Origin: Pseudoscleropodium purum
Lineage: Eukaryota; Streptophyta; Bryopsida; Hypnales; Brachytheciaceae
Direction: 5' to 3'
Length of the DNA: 64,000 bases
NCBI GenBank assembly: GCA_963969395.1
Contig: OZ017796.1
Location: 20,400,501 to 20,464,500, forward strand
Part shown: piece by piece, positions 46,801 through 59,249 of the stretch
Position numbering within the stretch: the first letter of the stretch is position 1
Layout: each line of letters begins with the position of its first letter
Program-made: the position numbers and the translations under genes
The notes under the pieces: model-generated
What the model saw: the letters and a program-made list of their open reading frames with translations, nothing else
Database searches by the model: none
What the model was told of the DNA's origin: nothing

Positions 46801-49656
46801 GCAGTGCCTGAAGCTGTCGTCGTGCATCCTGTTATTGAACCAAGCTCAGTAACAGCCTTGCCTACCAATGACACGGATGAGTGGGAGATTGACTATAATC
46901 AGCTCAAATTCAATCAGAAGCTGGCGAATAGCTCATTTGGAGAATTGTGAGTACTTCTTGATGAATGGGGTTGAACATATTGATTGTAGACACACTCGAC
47001 AACAGCAAGGGGTGAGGGCTCTGTAGGACAATAGTTTACTAATGATCAAAGAGGGCGTCATTTTGTGTCCATTGGCTTCCTGATCATAGTACCGTTTAAA
47101 TAGGTATTTTCTACCGCTATCACAAAGAGGTTTATAAGAGGTTGGAGATGATGTATGCATTATTGGGTTTAACACAATATATCCAGAAGCAATGACCATA
47201 GCTAGTATTGCGGAACCATTGTGATCAGCTTATAAATACTTAGTCTAAGTCTTTGCCCAGGAGTCTTACAGAGCTGGAGTGTTCAGAATGTAGTGAAGCT
47301 TCTCTATTGTCAAATCTGGACAAGGGTAAACCCGCTTAAACGATGTGGGAAAAATCCCCAACTGGGTGGGTCTATGATCGCTTGGTGTTCAGGTTCCAAG
47401 GGACATATTGCGGGCAAGACGTAGCTATCAAAGTTCTTAACCCTGAGCGCTTGAACCAGAACTCGCAGAGAGAGTTTATGCAAGAAGTATCTATTATGCG
47501 GTATGTTTTGGTCTTGCTATCCAGCTTGCTCTGAGTGCGGTAATGTTTCAACGGTAATTATCATAATGGAGTGATTGTCTGCAGCACTTTCACAGTTTCA
47601 CGTTTGGAAGACTGTAAGTTTGAGGGTTCAATTTTGGACTGGGAATGACCTCGTCTCTAATGCCGTCTTCTTCGAAGCCATTTTGGTCGTGTATGCATAT
47701 CACTAAAGAAATGCTGTTAATGAGCTACGGCATTTTTTATGCAGGAAGGTCAGGCACAAGAATGTGGTACAGTTGATTGGGGCTTGCACAAAGCCTCCCC
47801 ATCTTTGTATCATTACAGGTACGCTGAGTGAGAAATAGATTGCACATTTACTTCTGTGTAGTCCTTCCCTAGTGCATTGCTTTTGCTTGCTGATTTTTGC
47901 AACATGATGATATCTGCAGAGTACATGTCTGGAGGGAGTGTTTATGATTACCTGCACAAGCAAAAGTCTGTTTTGAAATTGCCAATGTTGTTGCGGGTGG
48001 CAATTGATGTCTCGAAAGGAATGGACTATCTCCACCAAAATAAGATCATACATAGGGATCTCAAGGCTGCTAATCTTCTTATGAACGAGAATGAGGTCAG
48101 CTCGAGTGTCCTCAGGCAATCAGAGAGACTTCATGAACATTTTTCTGTAGATTCTTTGAGCTTTTTGTACATCTTTCGGTTTGTTCGTGAGCTGAATTCC
48201 ACGTTACGTGTAATTTAAACTGAGGATTGTGTTGGTGATTGGAGTGGTTAGGTGGTAAAGGTCGCTGATTTCGGTGTTGCAAGAGTGCAAGCACAATCAG
48301 GTATCATGACAGCAGAGACAGGCACTTACCGGTGGATGGCTCCGGAGGTATGATCCTAGCTTTGCAATGAAGGTCAAACACATGCTTGTCCAGAATCTTA
48401 CGTTGAGGTTTTGTCTTTGTAGGATAAATTTTTGTATGAGACCACCTTTTAAAGCTCAAATCTCTTCGTTCTGACTCTTCTAAAATTACTGCTTGTTTCT
48501 CCTCGGTATTTCAGATAATCGAACACAAACCATATGATTCCAAGGTAGATGTTTTCAGTTTTGGTATCGTGCTTTGGGAGCTTCTCACTGGAAAGGTATG
48601 TAACCGTTTAGTGGACTTTAGTACAAGTTTATACCTAACTGGATGAGATCCACAATTATCCTGATGTTTTAGCTCGACATTTTTCAGGCTGTTTCTGACC
48701 CTCATTAGTAGGACCTAGAAGAACTTTTGAACGAGAATGTCTGGCGTTTTCCATGGTTTTCCTGATATCATTTCCGATCTGCATCATGGTACAAAATCCT
48801 ATTCAGCGTAGAATCTCAAATGCCCCCACCTTCTGTTAGGTACCATATGCAGATCTTACCCCTCTTCAAGCTGCGGTGGGTGTGGTTCAGAAGGTAGGTC
48901 ACTTTCACCTAAGGTAGTTCTCATTCATAGGAAAGATCAGAAGCTGAAATTGCTTGTTGCTTTAAAAAACCTTTATGTATATTGAGTACGATTTATGGAA
49001 TTATAGGAGTTTTGGCAAGTCTTGAACTGCAGTTCTGACATGAATGGTGACTTTATTATTTTTGAAGGGCTTGCGACCAACTATTCCAAGCGACATCAAC
49101 CCCAAATTGACTGCTCTATTGCAGAGGTGTTGGAATACAGATCCAGCAGAGAGACCGAACTTCTCCAATATCACTACATTGCTTCAGGGGATTTTGAAAG
49201 AGGTACGGTATTAATGTTTTCTTGGAGTGAGTTTCTGAAGCCCATTTATTTAACAATAATGTGTACTGCAAGGATGATTTGTGTCTGCAGCCATCTGTTG
49301 CTCAGCTGGAAGATAGGTTTTTGGGAGAATTTACAATTTGGCTTTAGTATTTATTTGAATCATTATTCCTTCCGTAATAGTATTGCGGGTTTGTTCCTAG
49401 TCAACCCGTGACACTGACTGTCCCTTTTGAAAACTCTAGGGTGTTTAGAATATTTTGATTTATGTAGCCACTCAAGTAGCCAATTATGACGACACTTTCA
49501 AGTAATGTAATTTAGAACATTCCTGCATGAGAACAGCATAATGTGCCATGTTGGTGACAGGTTAACGAGCAATTGGATGAAGAGAGTAAGCGGTACTCCA
49601 AGGACAAGAAGCATGGTGGGTTTTTTTCGTCTTTCAAACGGTCCACGCTGCGGTAG
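43856..49656 (+). CDS. ACT-domain dual-specificity protein kinase, STY8/STY17/STY46-like
   Basis: Sixteen exons encode 583 aa: 43,856-44,058; 44,331-44,445; 44,849-44,934; 45,162-45,266; 45,432-45,504; 45,789-45,899; 46,166-46,216; 46,759-46,946; 47,393-47,500; 47,745-47,818; 47,920-48,095; 48,252-48,347; 48,515-48,595; 48,840-48,893; 49,068-49,202; 49,561-49,656. Order: N-terminal helix region ending [13 protein letters not shown]; a variable Ser/Asp/Asn linker (107-170); an ACT domain (about 176-250: [17 protein letters not shown] ... LDVFVVDGW); the conserved [14 protein letters not shown]; and the kinase domain (about 297-552). Visible are the VAIKVL lysine (~323), [10 protein letters not shown] (~416), DFGVARV (~436) and TYRWMAPE. 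Arabidopsis STY kinases of this build are cytosolic and phosphorylate transit peptides of plastid preproteins. That role here is inferred. The glycine loop reads NSSFGE, lacking the usual second Gly. The ACT domain suggests allosteric control by a small ligand. Confidence 0.93.
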
Positions 49657-51635
49657 ATGACGTTGCTGAAGACTATTCTACGCTATATGTTCTCAATTCT
49701 TTGTAATGCAAGGGGTTGCTAGCTAGTTGCAATACTCTGAAGCCTATTTGGCTGGACTTTATGCTTACGCAAGACCACATCATTCTGGGTATTCTATCTA
49801 GGCACAATTGATATGATTTTTGAGCCGGGGTTGCAATTGAATCAGCATCGCTTGCAAAGCAAGTAAACATGTACATACAATTGCAGATCATGTTTTCCAA
49901 TTACAATAGCTTCCTTGTTTCATCTAAATTAGCACTAGACCTGGAGTCTGATGTAACCTGAGAACCTTGGATTGGTCTTCGCTTGAGGCTGTGTCAATGG
50001 AGTTCGTACCTGCTGTTGGCATTGTTTAAAGCTGCTTCCCTAACGTGCCTTTCTGGGTAGCTGCTGTTGGATAGTCTTTTAGTTCTCGGTTATCTGTGAC
50101 GAGTATTGATTCAGGGTGTCAGTGTGATGGATTCTTAGTTGCTGTGAATTGTGTTTTTTGGAGAGTGGAATGACCAAGGGTAACATATTCATTATGAAAC
50201 AATGCTAGCTGACACTCGGTAGACTTGACAAGGATAAATTGAATTAGAATTTCAAGATGATGATTTGTTGAAGGCTGTAAGTCTAGCTTTCTATCTCCTG
50301 ATGAGGGGAATTGGAGCATGCACTCTTTCGATTTCTCAGTGCGAAACCGCCTACGAAACCGTCTAGGAGCTCAAAATGTCCAATACCCGAAGAACGGTTC
50401 AACGAACACAAAGCTTTCGGCCGTCGGACCACAACAGATGCAACTGCTTGGTACGAGAAAATCCAGAAGTGCAGGATGTTCAGGGATTTGGTTTCCGTTG
50501 TGGAGGTGTGAATGAGGGCCCCTAACCCGCGATGCCCCATATGGCGACCTGCCTTATCTGCATTTGGAGGATTGCCAAAATAGTTGTTTTCAGCTGTTCA
50601 CTCGAAGATTTGATTCTCTTCGTTAATTCGAGTTCTGACTTCCAATAATGGCTTGCAAGTTGCAACAAATTTGAGGTGCAGAAAGGGTGCTCCGAAGCTT
50701 CTCCGAAGGCGCTTGCAAGTTGGTTCGCGGGTATCATATGCATGTTAGGAGCACTGACCGACGTCTGGTAACTCTCGTGACTTAGCGCTATTGGCTATGA
50801 ATAGGAGAGCTAGTGTGGCATGATTGACCAGGCTCTCACAGCCTTCTCGAAAATCCAATCGAAGGAATTTACCGTGATCCTCATTGCGACTGCGCAAGAG
50901 GTATTCCAAAAGGCTCTCTGAGTGGTCCGACCTATTACAGCAAGTGGGGTTCAAGATGAATCAAATTCAGGGTTCACACTTCACACAACCCGCTCTTAGC
51001 GTTGTAGGTTATCCCAGTAGTGACACGTGTACAGTATCATGGAAGTGTTTGCGTGTTTTGTTGTCTGGATGGCTAGGTTGTAAATTTGTAATACAACCGA
51101 TGCTTCCGGAATTAAGGAGATTGTGGATTAGACTGAATTATTTTATTGCATATTCCCCAGTTTGTCGTTCGACGTCACAGGCTTTGATAATACATGGGAA
51201 AGTGACCAGCGGGGCATGGTGTGACGTTTAACTCTGAAATAAGACAACTGGATTCTGATGAGCCTCGGCCACCCACGACAGCCGACAGCTGCGTGGAGCA
51301 TCTGCTTTTGTTTTGGTCTTCTCTATTTGAGTGCCCTTTGATTTATTGCAAGGGATTCTCCAACCAATTTCGGGTATTCTACATCTGTGTGCTCACTATC
51401 AAGTCAGTTCTTGGGTGATAATGAATATGAAGACATGTAATGAGATTTTATTCTTCTGCAGGGACAATTATGTATATTCGGGTGGGACTGAAAGCTTGAC
51501 AAGCGGCGCTTTAGGGGTGCGATCTTAATCTTTTGTAATGAGGATGGATTTACGATAGAACCGCACCCACGCAGGAATTCATGAGTTTTGATTGTTAGCA
51601 GTTAGAAGAATAGCCGTGAGAAACATAGATACACT
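49657..51635. other. Intergenic between STY kinase and ABCB genes
   Basis: About 2 kb of island-type composition. It should contain the kinase 3' untranslated region and the transporter promoter. Overlapping short ORFs on both strands (50,283-50,540; 50,745-50,954; 50,884-51,231) show no recognisable family, and I do not call a gene. Confidence 0.5.
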
Positions 51636-54600
51636 ATGAATAATCAAGCAGAGTCTCCATCGACACAAGGTGCTGTGCAAGGCAAGGAGCAGTTGAATTC
51701 AGCAGGACCAGCTGTGGCATTCTCAGAACTCTTCCGCTATGCCGACAGATTCGACAAGTTTCTGATAGTCACAGGCACCGTGGGCGCCGTCACCAACGGG
51801 CTGTCATTACCCATCTTGCTCATCCTCCAAGCCAAACTCATCAACTCCTTCGGAACATTACAGGACGATGGACAAAAACTTTACGCGGAAGCCTGCAAGG
51901 TGATGACAGGAGCTCCCCTCAGTCTTTTCTCAGCGTCTGTGAATGCTGCGATATATTACTTTCTCTGTTCAGCGCAAAGTCCGATTGCGCGGCAGCTAGA
52001 AGACGCAATTAGTTCTTCATCAATCAAACCGTCTGATCAACATTCTCTTTAGCTATTGCTAGTGACGGCATCCTTTCTTTCAGATTGCAGAATGTCGGAT
52101 GCTCTTTTCAGAATGTGCTCTTTCGCAATGAAAGACTAATTGGAGATTGGGTATACTTAGACGATGTGGGGAGAGCGATGACCAATTCATGCGGTATTGT
52201 TGTTGTTATTTTGTCGTGGCAGTTTGCGCTCGTGTTCGTGTATGCATCCATGGCATCGGCTTTCACTGCCTACTTAGGTAAGAACAGGAACTCCACCACC
52301 ATTTGTGTTGATTGTGCGATTCCCCAATCTCCTTGTAAGTTGCGCATCAGCTATTTTTGCAGTCCAATCCGGCTCCCTGACTGTCACGGTCACTTGTCCT
52401 GTGTTCTGAATGCGAAGAAACCACCTGCTGGATGTGCACTGGTGAGAGACAGAGTGCCAGGATTCGTGCGGAGTATTTGCGCGCGACCTTGCGACAAGAC
52501 GTGGGGTATTTCGACAGCCCTTCCAGCAGCACCGCCGAGGTGGTGAACAATGTAGCAGCCGACGCAACGCTCGTGCAGGAGGCCATGAGCGAGAAGGTAG
52601 ACGTCGAATTTGTTCCACCCCAGAATTGATGACTGCAGGCGTGCAGACGGACGACGTTACGGTGACCGTAGTACTCATGCGATTCACCGATTTATGCTTT
52701 ATAGGTGTTGGGGTGCAGGTGGGGAACTATGTGAAGAATATGACCACCTTTCTGTCTGGGTACGTGGTGAGCTTCTTCTTGATTTGGCGTCTGGCGCTCA
52801 TCATCCTCCCGTTCCTGCCCTTCCTCATGATCCCGGGGGCGTACTACAATCGCGCCGTCTCCAGCCTGGCTCTGCAGATGCAGACCTCTTACAACGTGGC
52901 AGGCGGGATCGCCGAGCAGGCTTTGTCGTCCGTGCGGACGGTGTACTCGTTCGTCGCGGAGGACGCGACCGTGAAGGCCTATTCGGAAGCCTTGGACAGC
53001 ACACTGAGGTTGGGGATGAAGCAAGGCTTTGCCAAGGGCATCGCCATCGGCTCTGTAGGGATTTCATATGCCATTTGGGCTCTCATCGCGTGGTATGGCA
53101 GCGAGCAGGTCATCCAAGGGCACACTGAGGGAGCGCTGGTCATCGTCGTTGGCTTTCTTCTCATCCATGGCGGAATGTAAGTGATCTTCTCACTTCTGGT
53201 GCATGATTTCGGGTTAAAATCCCTCAGGCGCGAAGTTAGAGTTGACAGCAGGTAAGGTAGTGCTTCAAGCCATGTGAATGCAACGTCACTTACTGCATCG
53301 TTGTTTATTTCTAGGGCACTTGGCAACGCCATACCCTTTTACAAGACCATGTCGGAAGGATGTGCAGCGGCTTATCGAATCTTTGAGCTCATCAAACGAG
53401 ATCCGCCTATCGACGCCAATGATATGAACGGCCAGACGTTGAGGAGGGTGGAAGGGAACCTGGAGCTCCGAAATGTGGACTTCGCCTATCCAACAAGGCC
53501 GAATTTTCTTGTGTTACAGAGGTTCTGTATCAGTATTCCTGCAGGTACTTCCACTCGTACGAGCCGTTGTTAGCTGCAAGAGCTTGTTGTAGGAACCAGG
53601 GCTGACGGGTCATTCACGCATTCTTGGGAAACTGTTAATAATTCACTCACTGGCAACTGGTATTACCAGCCCCTTCGATCTCTTGCCTAACCTGGTCTCT
53701 ATTCTTCCTGGGTAAGGGCAGGGAAAACCGTAGCTCTGGTGGGACAAAGCGGTTCAGGTGAGCTTGCTGTCATCTTCATTTTCAGTTGTATGGTTTATTC
53801 TTGTTGTTCAACTCTTTCGCATTCCATGCATCGTCGAAAAATGAATCCAAAAAGAGTTGCTGTCTCGATTTTTGGGTGGCTTCTAGATACGATCATCGGT
53901 GGCCCTAATACGTAATCATCAGAATACGACGTCTTCCTTAGATGTCCCTTTCGAATTTCGGTCCATCTGTGTCTCCTCAAGGCGCTTCTGCAAACATTAA
54001 TCTTTTCTGATTCTTGGCCCAGGTAAGAGCACCGTGATAGCGCTCCTGGAACGATTTTATGATGCATCAGCTGGCGAAGTACTCCTTGATGGTGTTAATA
54101 TCAAAGACCTGCAGCTCAATTGGCTTCGCCAACAGATGGGTCTCGTGAGCCAAGAGCCCGCGCTTTTCGCCACTTCGATTAAGGAAAACATTATGTATGG
54201 GAAGGACAACGCTACAATGGATGAGGTCACCGAAGCTGCAAAATCTTCAAATGCATTCAATTTTATTGACGAGCTCCCAGATGGATTTGATACCCAGGTC
54301 TGTTCTGCGGCATTAATTCAATACTCGTCACTCTATCTCGCGTCTAGCCTCCCTCCCTAGCTCCACTGGACCCATGAAGTTGTCGATACATGTGTACAGT
54401 CTCCATCGAATCCATATTTGCTCATGATTTCTGTACCGTGAAACTTTGATGCAGGTAGGGGAGAGAGGGGTGCAAATGTCAGGCGGCCAGAAGCAAAGGA
54501 TTGCCATTGCTCGGGCGTTGCTGAGAAATCCGACCGTGATGCTTTTGGACGAAGCTACAAGTGCTCTTGATGCAGAGTCAGAGAAAGTAGTACAGGAAGC

Positions 54601-57600
54601 TCTTGAACGCGCAGCTGTGGGGCGAACAACTGTGGTGGTGGCACATCGGCTATCTTCTATTTCCAATGCTCATGTCATTGCTGTGATTCAATCCGGAAAG
54701 GTACTCTTCGCGAACATTCTATTGCAAATTGAAGTTGTGACTCGTACATAAGCTGGGAACCTGAGCATATGGTGCTGTGATTGGTAGAAGATTCAGTCTG
54801 CCATCATCTAGGGGAGCATTGTGCAGAGAGTGAGTCGTTTTTCATAAACATAGCTTCTATACTTATAGGTACTGGAAATGGGGTCTCATGAAGAGCTCCT
54901 GTCCAGAGGGGGAGGGTACGCCTCTTTGATTCAATTACACAAAGCTCGGGACGGACACCAAGTCGCTGGTGAGGATGACTCGAACTTCAGAGTATATAGC
55001 TCGAATATTGTCTTGGGAGAGCAGCCTGGAAGTGCTTTAGATGAGGTATTCAGCGACAATGGAATCACTGTGCAACCCATTCCAAAATCACGCCAACTTG
55101 AAATAGCAGAAGCCTCAAACTTGAACCCAGACGTGGTGGAGAGAATGCCCAAAAAATCAAGTGCGCCTTCCATGCGAAGATTGCTAGCTCTCAACAAGCC
55201 AGAATGGAAGCAGGGATTGTTGGGTCTAGCTGGAGCCATTGGGTTCGGGTTTGTGCAACCCATATACGCATACACTATTGGAGATTTATTAGGATCGTTC
55301 TACAGCAAGGACAGTGCTAAGCTTCGTCAGAGCGTGAAGATCAATTCGGCTGTGCTTGTGTCGCTTTCTGTGTTCGCGTTTGCGGTGAACATTATTCAGC
55401 ATCATAACTTCGCAGCCCTTGGCGAGCACTTGACAAAGCGAATTCGTGTTCGCATGTTAACAACCATCCTCCGTTTAGAGGTGGGTTGGTATGATCAGGA
55501 TGAAAACGCCAGCGGGGCCGTATGTTCTCGCCTTGCGACAGATGCTAGCACGGTACATTCTCACTAAAACACGTATTCATGGACTCGTATTCACGTATTC
55601 ATCGTTTTCATGGACACACTAAAAGGTTACAAGTGCTTTAGAAAATAGAATACTTCTTGCTACATGTGCTATTGTCATGCATGAAACTTCTTGTTACAAT
55701 GTATTGCTGTTGTGCAGGTTCGAGGTCTGGTGGGTGACCGAATCTCTCTTACAGTTGGAACAGCTAGTGCCATAGCCGTGAGTTTCATCCTGGGTCTAGT
55801 GATCTTGTGGCAGCTCGCTTTTGTGGTGATATCTGTACAACCCCTCATCATCTTGTCTTTCTACTTCAAGAAAGTTCTTCTCACACAGTTTGCCATGGAG
55901 ACGGTAAGGGCGCAACAAGGTGCTTCCCAGGTTGCCAGTGAGGCCGTCGCACAGCATCGCACTGTGACTGCCTTCTCATCACAAGAGAAGGTGAGGTTGT
56001 TGATCTTCTCCCTGTTCAAACTTGCTTCTCCACAAAGACGAAATTTTAATCATATGCTGATCATCCACTTTGGTATTACGGGGGAGGACAGTTTTTTTAT
56101 AGCCATGATGTATTTGCTATCTTATTTTTCGAACATGTCCGATGCTTGTGCAGAAAACTGAACCGAAATTGAGAGAGACAAAGACCCTTTCTTAACATTC
56201 TTGGGGCTTTCTGCAGGTATTGTCACTTTTTGAGGCAAAGCTTGAGAAACCTAGACGAGAAGTAATGAAACGGGCTCAAATTGCAGGAGCTTGTCTAGGG
56301 GCTTCCGACCTCGTTCTCTATGCCTCCTGGGGACTAGATTTCTGGTATGGAGGACTTCTAGCCAGCCAAGGGAAGGCCACTCTCACTCAAGTTTACCAAA
56401 TATTTCTGATTCTTGTCAGCAGTGGACGCCTCCTTGCTGAAGCCGGAACTCTGACTCCAGACATAGCGAAAGGAAGCGCAGCAGCTGCCTCTGTCTTCGA
56501 AATACTGGATCGAAACACGACGATCGACCCAACTGAGTATAATTCCGAACTCGTTGAGAAAGTTGAAGGTCACGTCGAGGTCCTCAATGTCACATTCGCA
56601 TACCCTTCAAGGCCCAACGTTGTCGTGTTCGAGAAGTTTTCCTTGACCGTGATAGCGGGAAGCACTGTAGCCATGGTTGGACAGAGTGGAAGTGGCAAGT
56701 CGACCATAATCGGACTAATTGAGAGGTTCTATGATCCATCCGAGGGAGAAGTGTTGATTGATGGTAAGAATATAAAGACCTTGAATCTACGATCTTTACG
56801 TTTGCATTTAGGGCTTGTTAGCCAAGAGCCTACATTGTTCGCCGGAACTCTGCGCCAAAACATTGCGTATGCCAGAGAAAATGCCACCGAAGAAGAGATA
56901 ATCGAAGCATCTCGTGCTGCCAATGCTCACAATTTCATCAGGCAAGCAAAAGCATTCATTTAAGTTTCCTGTTGAAGGTAGCTACTGATCATCGTGACCA
57001 CAGCAACAGTGTTGAAGGTCACAACTCAATCATGCTTCCGCAACGTGACCGTCTTTGACACTTGAAATTCTTTGGAGTGGATTTGCAGTGCTTTGCCAAT
57101 GGGTTACGACACCTATGCTGGGGAACGAGGAGTGCAGCTCTCAGGTGGGCAGAAGCAGCGAATCGCCATAGCTCGAGCGGTGCTGAAGAATCCCGCCATT
57201 TTACTTTTGGACGAAGCCACCAGCGCATTGGATGCTGCATCAGAACGCGTCGTGCAAGATGCACTTGATCGCATGATGGTGGGAAGAACTACCATTGTGG
57301 TTGCTCACAGGTACCGACGGTCTCGTTGCCATACTTGACTCAGGATGCACTACGAATCAGCAGAATTATCTCAGTTTCGATGTAAGGCATCGTTGGTTAG
57401 CTTGTTCCGTGTGAGCTTAGGATGTGAATACTTACCATGTTTTTCATGTCCAGGTTGTCCACAATCCAGAACGCAGACTCCATTGCTGTCCTGGAGAATG
57501 GAGCCATTTTGGAGCAGGGCTGCCACAAGGACCTCATAGCAAGGAAAGGAGCCTACCACTCACTTGTATTCTTACAAACCAAGCACACGGAGGACGTCTG

Positions 57601-57601
57601 A
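51636..57601 (+). CDS. Full-size ABC transporter, subfamily B (MDR/PGP type, ABCB15-like)
   Basis: A TMD1-NBD1-TMD2-NBD2 exporter of 1264 aa, the usual length for plant ABCB proteins. Thirteen exons: 51,636-51,899; 52,223-52,277; 52,418-52,596; 52,719-53,176; 53,315-53,544; 53,722-53,757; 54,023-54,297; 54,455-54,700; 54,869-55,552; 55,718-55,990; 56,217-56,941; 57,089-57,310; 57,454-57,601. NBD1 has Walker [10 protein letters not shown] (~403, split by introns 5 to 7), a signature reading MSGGQKQR (~507) and Walker [16 protein letters not shown]2 has GQSGSGKST (~1054), LSGGQKQR (~1161) and [12 protein letters not shown]. Intracellular-loop motifs [20 protein letters not shown] and [20 protein letters not shown] fit the family. 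Plant members export auxin, alkaloids or lipids across the plasma membrane; the substrate here is unknown. The intron after 56,941 uses GC-AG. The linker between halves (~610-690) is acidic/Ser-rich. Confidence 0.94.
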
Positions 57602-59249
57602 GCCAAAGCTCTCAGGATGTGTGTAGAAAGAACTAACTCCAACCTTTTTCTGATATACTTCGGCGTAACCCAAGTAACTCCAAAAATTCTAAGTTATAAC
57701 CGTGACGACAATTTGTAAAAGAAGTGATGAGCTCATTGCCTGTTCATATTGGGTACCACATAGAGTTACAAGTAACTACATGAGTAACTCATGATGTGTA
57801 CTACTATTGTGCAGTACCACAATTGTGTCATTCAATGAATTTTGCTTAATATAGAATACAATTGGCATTTTTTTGCCTTGCATAATTCAAATTCAATTCT
57901 TACACAATCCCAACCAAGTATACCGAATTTCAGTTTCAAAAAAAACAAAATTCTATTTTTGGTGAAGTCATCTCAAGTTTTAAATTGAATTGAAACAACA
58001 TTGAAACAATAGAAAAACAATACCTAGTGCCATGCAATCTTGTTTCAATGCCACATTGAAACAATGATCATTGAATCAACACATTCTCTTTTGGTTTGAG
58101 GAACACCGCTTTCTCTTTGACAAAAATTGGTGGCTGCAAGTACCTCTTCTTGATGACAACTGGCGAACTACCCCATTTGCTGACCTCACAATTGAAGGCT
58201 TACGGAGACTTACTTGTGCTTCTGAAGAAAATGGACGAGTGCGTGCACTAGACACATACTAGTAACCTCTGTCCAACACCAAGTTTGTAGATTATCACTG
58301 AATCTTGTGTTGGTGCTTTTTAAAGATCACTTTTTCGATTTGGTGTTTCTCCTTGTGTTTCAGCAACTCTTCATTGTGTTCACTGTAATTCTACTAAGAC
58401 TAGTCTTCTCTATAATAGAGTAGGTCTACTAATTTTTTAATTCATTTATTACTGTTTAAATTTATTTAAAAAAAATTCATTTATTATTATTTTTAATTCA
58501 TTTTTCAATTCATTATAAAATGATTGATGAATGATTTAATTAATTATTTCATTTAATTATTATTGATTTTTTTTAATTTAAAAAAAATAAAAAATTTTAA
58601 ACAATTTTTTATTAATTAATTCGTTTTTTAGATTTTTTTTTAATGATTTTTTTTAGTTCATTTTCATAAATTTCACTACACTACTCCTATAACTATAGTA
58701 ATTATAGTACTACTAATTATAGTTATTGTAGCAACAACAATCTTATGGTCTAAAATAGTAGCGTTCTTGAGACAAAAATATTAAGTGTTTCTTGCAACAA
58801 TTTTTATTGAGTATTTATCATGTTGGACCTCCATATTTGTCCTAGATTCCTAGTGCATAGATGAGCTTTAATTATTTTTTCCTTCTCATTGAATGCTAAG
58901 ATTTTATTCAAATCTCTATAAATGTATAGTACATTATATATACTATTTTTGAAAAATTTATTGCTTTCCATTTCACAATTTCATTTTATCTACATCATTC
59001 TCTGAATGTAACATTTGCAATTATAATTAGTGAAATAGTTTTGAAGGTCATTATAGTTTGAGAGAGTAAAGTTGTAGTTGTGGTTGTAGTCTTCACAAAT
59101 GCATAAAGTATATATTTTCCAAATTTAGTAATTGAAATTGTATAGGCTTGTCCATTCCCATAGTCAATCACAATTGCTGCAAAAGTTGCAACTACCGATC
59201 TTTGCCCACCTAGATAAGACAACTTCTTTCTAGAAGAGGCCCTGCATGG
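57602..59249. other. Intergenic AT-rich stretch between ABCB and RLK genes
   Basis: Holds the 3' regions of two converging genes, then very A/T-rich DNA at 58,430-58,680 (TTATTTTTAATTCATTT words) and TAGTAATTATAGTACTA-type near-palindromes at 58,680-58,735. A 63-codon ORF at 58,071-58,262 is oddly codon-like (WWLQVPLLDDNW) but isolated. I leave it unassigned. Confidence 0.5.

Noticed and set aside
50283..51231. Overlapping ORFs on both strands between the kinase and transporter genes
   Set aside because: None has a family motif or a convincing splice context; probably untranslated or promoter DNA.
52274..53332. Several minus- and plus-strand ORFs over the ABCB TMD1 exons, including a 172-codon plus-strand one
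   Set aside because: Alternate frames of exons confirmed by family motifs and splice phases.
58071..58262. 63-codon ORF with a WWLQVPLLDDNW stretch
   Set aside because: No continuation in either direction, no family recognised, and it lies in A/T-rich intergenic DNA. Possibly a tiny coding fossil but not supportable.
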